Source: Ampelomyces quisqualis
Lineage: Eukaryota; Ascomycota; Dothideomycetes; Pleosporales; Phaeosphaeriaceae
Direction of reading: 5' to 3'
DNA: 64,000 bases
Assembly (NCBI GenBank): GCA_018398575.1
Contig: JAGTXZ010000002.1
Span: 1,676,501 to 1,740,500 of the forward strand
Below are positions 11,283 through 21,455 of this stretch, piece by piece; positions within the stretch are counted from its first letter, which is position 1, and each line of letters starts with the position of its first letter. The notes under the pieces were generated by a model. The model was given only the letters and a program-made list of their open reading frames with translations, made no database searches and was not told where the DNA came from. Made by a program: the position numbers and the translations under genes.

Positions 11283-12509
11283 ATGGCTGCCGACGACTCC
11301 CACCACGCGCTCGTGCAATTCACCGGCCACCGACATCTGGCCTCTCGTCTCCTCCTTGCGACACTCACCGGCAGACCCGTCCGCATCTCGCAAATCCGCT
11401 CGACCTCGACCAGCCCCGGCCTCACGCGCCATGAGACCAACTTCATCCGCCTGCTCGACGCCGTAACCAACGGCTCGCAAATCCAATTCAGCATGACGGG
11501 CACAACCCTCGTCTACCGCCCGGGCCTCATCACCGGCAGCGCAGAAGGCCTCGGCGCATCCAGCGGCGTCATCCGCCACGAAATCCCCCGCGAATGCGCA
11601 CGACGCGGCGTCAGCTGGTGGCTCATACCACTCTGCATCCTCTCGCCCTTCAGCAAGGGAAACGTCAACGTCATCTTCCACGGCGAAGGCTGCGTCACAT
11701 CGTCAACGCCCTCGGGCGACGTCTCCGCCGACACGGTGCGCACCGCCATCCTGCCCTTGTACCAATCCTTCGGCATCGAGCGCAACATGGAGCTCCGAAT
11801 CCTCAAACGCTCCTGCCCCCCTCCACAGGGCAAGGCAGCCGGCGGCGAAGTCCAACTCGTATTCAACCACCAGGTCCGCCTTCCCAAAACCCTCCACCTG
11901 CTCAACGCAGGCCGCGTCAAGAAAATCCGCGGCGTGGCGTACTGCGTCCAAGTCCCGAAATCCAGCAACGAGCGCATGATCCACGAAGCGAGGCGCATCT
12001 TGAACAAAGTCGTCCCAGACACATACATCTTCAGCGACGCGTCCCCGGCGCCCCTCGTCCCCACCACCACCACCAGCAAAGCACGAGGCACCACCAAAGT
12101 CAAAGCCGCAGTAGGCTTCGGCCTCTCCCTCGTCGCGGAATCGTCCACGGGCGTCCTATACTCGGCCGACACGTCCAGCCCACCAGACGGAGGCGTGCCA
12201 CCAGACGAAATAGGCAAGCAGTGCGCGTACCAGCTGCTCGAGAAAATAGCGCACGCCGGATGTGTGGAAAACGTCGCCACGCCGACCATGCTCATGCTCA
12301 TGGCTATGGGCTCGGAAGACGTCGGCCGCGTCGCGCTGGGGAGACACGTCCTTGCTAGCGAAGAGGTGATTCAGCTGGCGAGGGACAGCAAGGCTTTTGG
12401 CGGGAGTGCGTGGGGGTTCAGGGACAAGGGGGGTGAGGACCAGAGGGGGGAAGTCGTGGTTAGTGTTGTTGGACGGGGAGTAGGGAATGTCGGGAGGAAA
12501 GTTGCGTAG
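11283..12509 (+). CDS. RCL1: RNA 3'-terminal phosphate cyclase-like protein Rcl1, 18S rRNA processing
   Basis: Single exon, 408 residues. The N-terminus LVQFTGHRHLASRLLLATLTGRPVRI matches the start of the RNA cyclase-like family. PLCILSPFSK and GEVQLVFNHQVRLP-type segments follow, then the C-terminal domain. Rcl1 is the non-catalytic member of the RTC family that binds Bms1 and acts at pre-rRNA site A2 in the SSU processome in the nucleolus. The family's usual length is about 370-410 residues. An in-frame upstream ATG exists near 11187, but the ATG at 11283 fits the family start better. A Thr/Lys-rich insertion (about residues 258-275) is unusual but in frame. It is tail-to-tail with KEX2, leaving 253 bp. 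Confidence 0.93.
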   Translation: MAADDSHHALVQFTGHRHLASRLLLATLTGRPVRISQIRSTSTSPGLTRHETNFIRLLDAVTNGSQIQFSMTGTTLVYRPGLITGSAEGLGASSGVIRHEIPRECARRGVSWWLIPLCILSPFSKGNVNVIFHGEGCVTSSTPSGDVSADTVRTAILPLYQSFGIERNMELRILKRSCPPPQGKAAGGEVQLVFNHQVRLPKTLHLLNAGRVKKIRGVAYCVQVPKSSNERMIHEARRILNKVVPDTYIFSDASPAPLVPTTTTSKARGTTKVKAAVGFGLSLVAESSTGVLYSADTSSPPDGGVPPDEIGKQCAYQLLEKIAHAGCVENVATPTMLMLMAMGSEDVGRVALGRHVLASEEVIQLARDSKAFGGSAWGFRDKGGEDQRGEVVVSVVGRGVGNVGRKVA

Positions 12510-12762
12510 ACGCAGAGAGGGTGTGTTTCTCCTCACACGACGACATACATGGACAAGGCGTTTTTGCACACGGACTGAAAAGCACAATGATACCCCATTT
12601 CTCATCTATTCTTTCGTCACTTGGCTTGGACAGTATGCCATTGTGGAACGCGCCGTGCGGTATAGCATCATGTACAAGAGGTGAATATACGCCGCGGCGA
12701 AATGGCGAGAAAAGAATAGCCTTGGATTCTACACAGCGACAGACAGACGCGAAAGAAAACAA

Positions 12763-15267
12763 CTACTGCCTCTTCCCCGCCGAACTCGCACTACTCGCGT
12801 CGTCACTCCCTTCCACCTCAAACTTCTCATTATACCTCTCGCCATCGCGATCTCTGTACGGCCCCTCATCACCCTCGTCGTCGCTCAGAAGATCCTCGTC
12901 CGACTCGCCCGCAAAAGCATCATACAGCTCTCCACCTCTCCTCGCGCGCTTCTTCTTGCCTGCTGCAGCGCCCAACATGCCCGTCTCCTCTCTATCCTCG
13001 ACGTCGTCCAGGACCTCGAATTCGTAGCTGTCCCTACTTTCCCGGAGACGTTTCCGGCGCGCAATGAAAAGATACGTGCCGAGACCGGCAATGAAAAGGA
13101 TGATGAGAGCAACCGCGCCGTAGATCCAGATCTGCGTGCGCTTCGAGACGCCGAACGTGGGGAAGGGGTTGGGTAGCAAGTTTTCAGAGGGTAATGAGGA
13201 TGTGGTTGGTGCTGCTGTCTGCTCACCATTAGCCTGGGTCTGAGATGTAGCCTGGGTCTGAGATGGCTTTTGGTTCACTGGGCGGTCGGGGTGGTCAGAG
13301 GGAATAGCGGTTATAGTGGGTCTAGTACCCGCTGGGACAGATACAACAGTCGTGTGCGCGGGATGGTCGTCAATCTTGTCGTGGTCATCGTCCTCGTGAA
13401 TTGTGGGCATGGGGAGCAGTTTGGCTTTCGCTGCGTCGATGCATTCGCCCCAAAGACGGAGCCGCCAGTCGATGAAAACTCCCTTCTTCATGTTGCCAGT
13501 GATGACGTCCTTGACGACAACGGTCCAGTTTCCAATGCCTGATTCACCCCAGTGAGCAACAGACATAAAGGTCCAGTCATCGTAGCCAATCGCTGCTTCA
13601 TCGTCTCGACGAGCCGTGGAGAGATGGCTGACCATGCCAGAGGGAGAATGGAGTTGGACAAGAATATCACCCCGTCGCTGATGACCCACGTTCATTGTCA
13701 GAGTAATGTGCTCGACGCGCTCGAAGTTGGCGTCCTTGAGCATGTCTGCCGTGACTTCGAAGACACTGGCAAGACCGTGGTCACCTTCGGGAATCGGCTT
13801 CTTGACGTGCATCCACGGAGACCAGTACCAGGCTTGCGGCTTGACGAGTTCCCAGTCCTTTGCTTTCTCGACGATGGCCCATGCATCGAGCTTTCCGAAG
13901 CCGAATTGATGGCTGAACATTTTTCCAGTCGCGGTTTTGGTCCAGTCGCTTGGCTGGTCGAATTGAACGGCAGTCAAGACTGTGAGCCACTGTACGTCAC
14001 GCCATGTCAGATCGGGGCGGGCTTCAAGGAGAAGCGCGTATACACCGACTCCGATGGGCCCGGCGGCTGATGTGCCACCGTGTTGTCCTGTACACTTGTT
14101 GGCGCCGACGTCTGTGGTGTGAATCGAGTCACCGCTACCGCTACTGTAAGTGACGACAAGCTGAGCGGAGCATGCCTCGGAGTAGTATGGGTGGTTGTTG
14201 TTCTTATCAATGGCACCAACCGTGATACTGTAGATACTGTTGGTGTAGCCGTCGAAGTTGCAATTGTCGTCGCTGGCAGCACCGTTGCCGGCAGCGAAAA
14301 CATAGATGGAGCCCTTGCCGCCGCGCCCTTGTTGGATTGCCGTGACCATGGCCTTCTTGATCAGGATTCCGGGCGCCTGCATAGTTTTGCCGTCGTCGGG
14401 CGGACCCCATGAACATGAGTAGATGAAGTTCTTTTGCATCTCGTAGTTGATGGCCAGCGCCTCGTCAATATCGGAGATGTCGCCGGAGAGGATGCGCACA
14501 CCGGAGATCTTCGCATCGTAGGCCAGGCCAACACCACACGCATTGTTCCGTCCCGCAGCAATCTCTCCGGCGCATCTCGTGCCGTGCCTATCGTCGGAGA
14601 GTTTGGGAGTGGGGAGGTCCTCGTGGTCGTTGTAGTCGTAGGAGCCCTCGGCGAAGAAGTTGTCCTTCAAGTCTGCGCTGTCGTAGTCCAGCCCATCATC
14701 AACGACGCAAGCAGTCACACCCTTTCCAGTAATGCCTTGCATCCACACATCTGTGATGTTGATGTCGTTCCCCGGTGTCTTGACGTTGAAAAGGTGCCAC
14801 TGCTCCTCGAATATCGGGTCCTTGATCTGCAGCTTGGTGGCGACCTCCCGTTGCGCCTTGATGGCATCGGTGACGGGCGGGACCGCTCTGTCCGGCAACT
14901 CTGGGATGACGCTGCGCTTCCAGTGGCGCGGGTTGATCTTCTGCTTCTGTGTGAACTGCACGCTGTCGAGCGGGTGGCTCTCGAGTCCGGGCTCGCGTTT
15001 GCGCCGCCGCCTTTTGAGTTCTTGCCTCGCATCGTCTACCATGTCGTTGTCATGCTTGGGCGCCTTGAAGACATGGTGCTCGGCAAGCGATGTGAGAGGG
15101 CCGTCGTAGGTCAGGCCCAGATGCGAGGCGAGTTCCTGCGGGGATGTGGACGGCGACAGGTGGACGGCGTAGTAGTCGTGGGTCGTGTAGTTGCGTCGCG
15201 GGAGGTGCTGGCCTGCAGCTGCCAAACCCGCAGCCGACAGCAGGGTGCAGAGGTGGAGGACGCGCAT
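12763..15267 (-). CDS. KEX2: Kexin, Golgi KR-specific proprotein convertase
   Basis: Single exon, 834 residues. A signal peptide (residues 1-19) precedes a propeptide with RHWKRS at about 115, the expected autocleavage site after KR. The subtilisin/kexin S8 domain shows catalytic Asp190 (VVDDGLDYD), His228 (DDRHGTRCAG), the oxyanion Asn328 (AAGNGA) and Ser400 (HGGTSAAGP). A P/Homo-B domain follows (about 490-630), then a Ser/Thr/Gln-rich stalk with a duplicated TSQTQA, one transmembrane helix (about 705-727) and a cytosolic acidic tail rich in Asp/Glu for trans-Golgi retention. The enzyme cleaves after Lys-Arg in secreted precursors. All key residues are present. It shares a 901-bp divergent promoter with the PhoD-like gene. 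Confidence 0.96.
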   Translation of the reverse strand: MRVLHLCTLLSAAGLAAAGQHLPRRNYTTHDYYAVHLSPSTSPQELASHLGLTYDGPLTSLAEHHVFKAPKHDNDMVDDARQELKRRRRKREPGLESHPLDSVQFTQKQKINPRHWKRSVIPELPDRAVPPVTDAIKAQREVATKLQIKDPIFEEQWHLFNVKTPGNDINITDVWMQGITGKGVTACVVDDGLDYDSADLKDNFFAEGSYDYNDHEDLPTPKLSDDRHGTRCAGEIAAGRNNACGVGLAYDAKISGVRILSGDISDIDEALAINYEMQKNFIYSCSWGPPDDGKTMQAPGILIKKAMVTAIQQGRGGKGSIYVFAAGNGAASDDNCNFDGYTNSIYSITVGAIDKNNNHPYYSEACSAQLVVTYSSGSGDSIHTTDVGANKCTGQHGGTSAAGPIGVGVYALLLEARPDLTWRDVQWLTVLTAVQFDQPSDWTKTATGKMFSHQFGFGKLDAWAIVEKAKDWELVKPQAWYWSPWMHVKKPIPEGDHGLASVFEVTADMLKDANFERVEHITLTMNVGHQRRGDILVQLHSPSGMVSHLSTARRDDEAAIGYDDWTFMSVAHWGESGIGNWTVVVKDVITGNMKKGVFIDWRLRLWGECIDAAKAKLLPMPTIHEDDDHDKIDDHPAHTTVVSVPAGTRPTITAIPSDHPDRPVNQKPSQTQATSQTQANGEQTAAPTTSSLPSENLLPNPFPTFGVSKRTQIWIYGAVALIILFIAGLGTYLFIARRKRLRESRDSYEFEVLDDVEDREETGMLGAAAGKKKRARRGGELYDAFAGESDEDLLSDDEGDEGPYRDRDGERYNEKFEVEGSDDASSASSAGKRQ

Positions 15268-16168
15268 GGCGGCAGCGCCTGGGCGATGATGCTATCAGTG
15301 GGCGGTGGAGGGCATGTGACGGTGATGTTCGCTCGGCACGGTGCAGCGAGCGGCGCGGGGCCCAAGGTGCAGTGAGTGAGGGTTACCGTGGTGTGGCGGG
15401 TGAAAGCGTATTGTAGGCTTCTTGAGGCAGGAGGCGGACTGCGGCCAGGGTGTCAAACAAACGGAGGAACGGAGGGAATCTGGCCAGAGTGCTCCGAGGC
15501 CAGGGCGGAGAATAAGAATGCGCGGGGCGAAGAAAGACAACGAAGGCAGCGCGCAAAGGAATACACAGTCCTCGCGCGGGCGTGGTGGTGTTGGAGTAGT
15601 ACTCCGTAGCTAACGGGGGATTCGAGCCTGAGGTCTTGACTGCCTGCATCTGCAGCGTGCAGTCACGTGCCGGTGTGCAGTCACGTGCCAGTGTGCAGCT
15701 TCGGGAGTGCTCTGTTGCCCGATACGAAGCCTTGCCAAAACGGGAAGGGGCCGCTCGTGGATCCCAACCACCTTGCTGCCAGCCTCCCCACCGCCCGCCA
15801 TGAGCTTCCTGTAGACCTCATCCACACTCGTTGTACCGAGTACATACTCCATACTCCATAGTCGCTTCTGTTTTCTTGCGCTGCATTGCTTGATACCCGC
15901 GCTCTTCGCATCGCACTACACCTGCCACACCATCCCTCCCTTCACACACACCCTGCCCTACGCCTCAACATGCGCCTCCCCACCTATCCCTAGGCAGCTT
16001 CCACGAATCCAGCCCGTTCAAGCCCCAGTCCAAGTGGCCACTGTGACAGTACCACCGCGGCCCTGCGATCCTGCGACTACTTGCAGACACCCTGCAGCAA
16101 TTGATAGGCATCGCTTAACATCAGGTTACCACCACCACCACCACCACTCCACATGATCGCGCCGCAAG
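15268..16168. promoter_or_regulatory. Divergent promoter KEX2 / PhoD-like, with two tandem GTCACGTG sites
   Basis: The 901-bp head-to-head region contains two copies of GTCACGTGCC at 15662-15671 and 15680-15689, 18 bp apart inside an imperfect GTGTGCA-containing tandem. GTCACGTG is the consensus of Cbf1-type bHLH factors (known from yeast); use of that factor here is inferred. Pyrimidine-rich tracts and an (ACC)n run precede the PhoD-like start codon. Confidence 0.55.
16127..16147 (+). repeat. (ACC)n microsatellite in the PhoD-like 5' leader
   Basis: About seven ACC units end roughly 20 bp before the start codon at 16169, so the run is probably in the 5' untranslated region. Confidence 0.85.
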
Positions 16169-19100
16169 ATGGAGAACAGTAGCGCCACCCACTCCTCGAG
16201 CGTGCCCAACTCGGCCCTCCTCAAAGCACCTGACAGCTTCCCGCAGAAGCGCGGCTCCTCGTACCGCCGCCCAGCAGACGCCCAGCCCACGTTTGTGCCA
16301 GTGCAGCCGTCAGCCATCTCGAGCGTGATGCCCAACAACACCGCCCGGCCAGTCGCTGCGACGCCCACTTCTCATGGCCTCCCCAGGGGCTCTTCGCAGC
16401 GGCGGCGACAGAGCCAGCACATTCCTCCCCCCACGTCAGGCGCGACCAACGAGACAGTACCCGCCGCGCCCGACGTCCCTCGCGCTCCACCCATGTCGTA
16501 CAAAGACCCCTACGCCTCAAGGTCTGGCCCAAGAGGGCCTCCACGCCAGCAGTCGGCTCGATCGCGCGACCCGGCCATCCAGCTGAACCCCAGCAGGCAG
16601 CAACCGGTCATCCAATCAGCCGCCGACAGACTGCTCGATTTGCGGTCGCCCCCCTATGCGCCGGTCGAGCCGCTCTCAGGCACCGTCGAACGGCGATACT
16701 CCCAGCGCAAGCCTTCGGTGCCCGACCGCTCCCCGCTACAGAAACTAGAAGGCAAACTAGACGACATCAGCAAGGAGGAAAGACGGGCTCGCATACTCGA
16801 AGCAGAACTGGCCGCACAGGAAAAGGCAGAAGGAGAAATGAGGGCACGTCGGGCCAGAGAGGCTGCGGAGCGACAGCAACGTGTGACATCTCAGTCAATA
16901 CAGAAGAACATTCAGCCCGCCAGTGCTCCCAATCGAACGTCTAGCACCCCGCGCCATGTCTCTATGCCGGCGCAGAACAAGCCAATGTCTCCCGCTCTCA
17001 GTGACGGTGATTCTGAGATTGGCTACGATCTCACAGAACCCTGGGACCCTGCCACAGCTCGAACCGCAACCACTGCAGGTCCCCACCGAGTACCTTCACA
17101 GAAGCAGCAGCGTCCTTTGTCTGGCTCTTTTCGAGTACCTCACGCGGGTGTGAACATCGCGCGGAATACCAGCATCAAAGGGAAAGAGCCGATGGGCGTT
17201 GCGAGGGGCAGCGGTAGCTTTCGCAATCGCAGTGCGGTCCCTACCACGCACAACATTGGCAGGAAGCCAGTTTCTAGCCCGACAGGCCTCGGTCTCGTAG
17301 GAGTAGACGACACCTCATCGGGCGCCCAGGTGACACGAGCGAATAGTCGAAGGATATCGTCAGCACCCATTGCAGCTGAAAGGCCGCTCAACAGTGAGAG
17401 GAAAAGAGACAGCAGAGGTATCTTAGCAGCACAGATGGAGATGCAACAACAGCAGATCGATCAGAAAGGAAGCGCTCTAGCACTAAAACCAAGTCTGTCG
17501 CAAAGCTACGATCCACCTGGTCCTACCGTCCGCAAGAGTGTTGGGTTCTCTGAGCCGGAGACCGAATTGCAACTCGAGCCATCTCATGACTCGCGCCATC
17601 ATCACCATTTCAGACACCACGACGATGTGACGGAGAGAAGATATATCGCACCTCCAGCGTTGGAGGACTGGAAGAGAGCGCACATAGGTGCTCTGCTTGC
17701 TGAGGATCTCGATCTAGATGCTCCCGTGAGATCCAGCAGCGGCAACAAAGCATGGTGGGAAGCAAGTCACGCTTCGCGAAGACGTCCCGCGAGTGGTGGC
17801 TACGCAGAACCCACCTTCGACGGCTATGTGGAACCATCTGCAACGCAAACCTCTTTCAGCCCGCCTCTCTATCTCAAGTGCGGGCCGTTATTACGCTATA
17901 CCGGCCTTCGCAGAGATAGTGGCAGGGCCGGTAAAGACAGGGAAATATGGCGGGGCAGCGTCATGATCGTTACAATCGACGCAGAATCCTCCTATACTAA
18001 GCCACCCACGCTGCGCCTGTTCAAGCAGCCCATGGATATCCTGCCGCCGCCACCGCTCAAAGTCGACGAGCTTGATCCTGCGTACGTCGATCCCATTGAG
18101 AGTCAGTACAAAGTATCGCGAACTGGCAAGATGTTGTACGTCAAGCCCGTCCACGAGCTTGCCGAAGATGAAGACTTGTCGCGTCTCGAGGACGAGGAAG
18201 GTATCTTTTCTCAATACCGAAGCTCATCAGGTGCAAATGGAACCGGTCCCAAGTCCACTCGGATTCACATGAAGGATGGCGAGAAGCTTGGAAAGTTCCG
18301 CGACATACCTGGAGTTCGGCTGCATGCCGAACGAGGCGTCACTTTCTGGCGCTTCAACCTCGAGATTGAGCTCAGTAGCAGTCAAACTCGCGTTGCATAC
18401 AAGATCAATCAAGGTCCAGCCGTTGGTTTCTGGGTACCAGCCAAGGGCGAGTCGATGCACATCATGTTCCACAGCTGTAATGGATTCTCATCCAGCGTGG
18501 ACTCGAGCCAATTTTGTGGACCAGATCCACTATGGCGCGACGTGTTGAACACACATCAGACCCGACCATTCCATGTGATGCTCGGCGGAGGTGATCAAAT
18601 ATACAATGACGTCGCCATGAGCCAGACAACGCTGTTCAAGGGGTGGATCGAGAACAAGAACCCCATGCAAAAACACAATGCGCCCTTTACCGAGGAGATG
18701 CAGAACGAACTAGAGCAGTTCTATCTAGAACGCTACTCGATGTGGTTCTCGCAGGGTCTGTTCGGGATGGCGAATTCACAAATCCCGCAAATTAACATGT
18801 GGGACGACCACGACATCATCGACGTAAGACCAAAACCTGCTTCACATTGATCTTTGCTAATTGACACAGGGTTTCGGTTCGTACCCTCATCACTTCATGC
18901 AAACACCAGTCTTCACCGGCGTTGGTGCCGTCGCTTTCAAGTACTACATGCTCTTTCAACATCAGTCTGTTCCAGCCGAAACCGAACAGACAGAGCCGTC
19001 TTGGCTGCTCGGGAAGAACGTGGGTCCGTACATCAAGCAGCGATCTCGCAGTCTCTTTATGCAGCTAGGCCGTGAGGTAGCCTTCCTTGGCCTCGACTGT

Positions 19101-21455
19101 CGCACTGAGCGACGACGAGACGAGATCCTCACCGAGGACTCCTACGATGTCATCTTCGATCGTGTCGAGGAGGAAGTCATCAAAGGCGAGACTAAGCATT
19201 TGATCGTCCTCCTGGGCGTGCCCATGGCCTACCCACGACTCAACTTCCTTGAGAACATACTGACCAGCAGGCTCATGGATCCCATCAAAGCTATGGGGCG
19301 CGCCGGCATGCTAGGGAACTTCATTAATAAGTTCGATGGCGGCGTAGAGATCCTCGATGACCTCGATGACCACTGGACCGCCAAACATCACAAGGAAGAG
19401 CGTAATTGGTTGGTTCGTGAGCTCCAGCACATTGCCTCAACCAAGTCTGTTCGTGTCACCATCCTCGGTGGCGATGTCCATCTTGCAGCTGTGGGCCAAT
19501 TCTTTACCAACAAGAAATTGAATATTCCCAAAGACAAGGACCATAGGTACATGATGAACGTCATCTCCTCCGCCATCGTCAACACGCCCCCTCCCGATGT
19601 AATGGCCGACATCATCAATAAGAGGAACAAGATACACCATCTCAACGATGAGACTGACGAAAACATGATCCCGATCTTCACGCACGGTGTCGATGGGAAG
19701 AAGAGGAACAACAATCATCTTTTGCCTCACCGAAACTGGTGCAGTATTCGAGAGTTCAAGCCGGGTTCCACACCTCCAGGTACACCATCGCCACCAGCAA
19801 CACCTGAAGACGGTCGAAGACCCTCCCTCGGGCAAATGGTCAGGCGTTTTAGTAGTGATCAAGGCGGTCGACAAGGTCGTTCCCGTGGACCTCCTTTGTC
19901 ATACTACAACAACCCCGCCAATGCTGCAGCCGACGATCAACAGACTGGCACACACACACAGCCTCAATCTTCGTTCTCACCTGATCGATCTGAATCTGAG
20001 AGACCTCGTTCACGTCGCAACTCCCTGTCTTCACTCTTCCGTCGTCGCGCATCTGTAGACAGTGTCGCACGCCCAGAAAGTTCAAGTAGTCAACCAGGCA
20101 TCGATAACAGAAGTGCCGCGCAAGATCGACCCTCCACTTTCCATCGACGACCAAGTGTGTTGGGTAAGTCGGGTCTGAAACAGAAGGGCGACTTTGTCAA
20201 CCTGCAAGGCGGGCTCGAGATCTGTCTCAACGTGGAAGTATCGCAGCATGACCCAGCAGGTATCACCGCGCCGTACCGCCTCATTGTTCCTGCCCTCAGC
20301 TACATACCGCCAGCGGAGGGTGTGAACGAAAAGCATCCTCGCAAGTCGGGCGGATTTGGTGGCTTATTCGGGCGGAAGACCGCCAAGATTGGCGATGATG
20401 GTTACTCTGTGTCTGGCAGTGAAAGTGGCAGTGAGCTGGGAGAAGTTTCATCCGAAGATGGGGAAGAGCGTGCACGCCAGAGCTACAAAGTCGGACCCAG
20501 AACCCTGATCCCTGGCCTTGGGCCGAAGAACAAGCGCGACTCTGCATCGGCGAAAGCTGCGCCGTCTGAGAGACATCTGAGCTCAGGCTATCATAGCAAC
20601 AGTGCTCAGGCTGTAGGCCCCGATAACGTCGATGCCTCTCGATCTCTGGCACTTCCCGCCAACTACGATCAAAGGCAGAGTTTGGACGTGGCAGGCCCTG
20701 GTACTCGCGGAACAGCGTGGGAAAATCTGGCCGCGAAACGGCACGTGAGCGCTCCGCATCCGAGTCAAACATCCTCCCAAACAAAAACTCAGACCACCAC
20801 CGAGACAGCTGTGCTGCCGTCCCGCTCCAACACGGTGACTCGAAACCCAACTTGTAATTCCTCGCACAAGTCCCAGCTACCAGTGCCTGTCCCGGATCAG
20901 GAGCCAAATGTCTACAACAAATCCACGGGTGGCATTCTCAATCAACACCAAGGCAAGAAGTTTGTGCACAATGCTCATGTGCTCAGTCATACACCCCCTC
21001 GCAACAGGCGGGAATCTTATCCGCCACATCCCGCCATCGTAGGCGCGGGTCCCGGCTCACCGTACTCGCGCGACGGGATGGGCATGCAAGCCAGACAAGA
21101 CGCCGGACCAGGTGATTACTTTTCTTCAGGAGGGCGTGACGGCCACCCTGCACTCGCCGAGCGCGAGTATACTACTGCTGGAGCTGAGCGTTCTGAGCCC
21201 AAACCTAGGCCCATCACGGCAGAGTACGCGCAAATGCCCAGAGCTGGCTATGATCGCACCTCGTATCCCAGCTACCCAAGCAGGAATGGACATGCTGGTG
21301 GAGGTGCAAAATACCTTGGCGCTGGACGTTACGATGATGAAGACTATGATAGTATGGACGATGATGATAGGAGTTATAGCGGCGAAGAGCAACAAATGAG
21401 CCAGGAGAGCTTTGTTCCACCCAAGCCGAAGAAGAAGTGGATGATTTGGAGGTAA
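16169..21455 (+). CDS. Large PhoD-like metallophosphatase
   Basis: Two exons, 16169-18823 and 18870-21455, with a 46-bp GTAAGA...CACAG intron (CTAATTGAC before the acceptor), phase 0, give 1,746 residues. Residues 1-560 are low complexity and basic, with a Glu/Arg-rich helical stretch around 200-245. The PhoD-like core spans roughly residues 580-1190: HSCNGFSSSVD, GGGDQIYND, WDDHDIID, LDCRTERRRDE and GGDVHLAAVG supply the Asp/His metal-binding positions expected of calcium/iron-dependent PhoD phosphatases. The intron falls inside the conserved WDDHDIID-GFGSYP motif. A Ser/Pro/Gln-rich C-terminal tail (about 1190-1746) follows. There is no signal peptide, so it is probably cytosolic or peripheral, unlike secreted bacterial PhoD. 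The true substrate is unknown; membrane lipid or polyphosphate esters are possible. Confidence 0.88.

Noticed and set aside
11594..12358. 254-codon His/Arg-rich frame on the plus strand
   Set aside because: Out-of-frame shadow of RCL1.
14434..15375. 313-codon plus-strand open frame
   Set aside because: Antisense shadow of KEX2, caused by its codon bias.
15600..15660. tRNA-like T-arm (GGATTCGAGCC and its complement)
   Set aside because: No matching acceptor, D-arm and anticodon stem could be paired around it. No tRNA or rRNA gene was found in the window.
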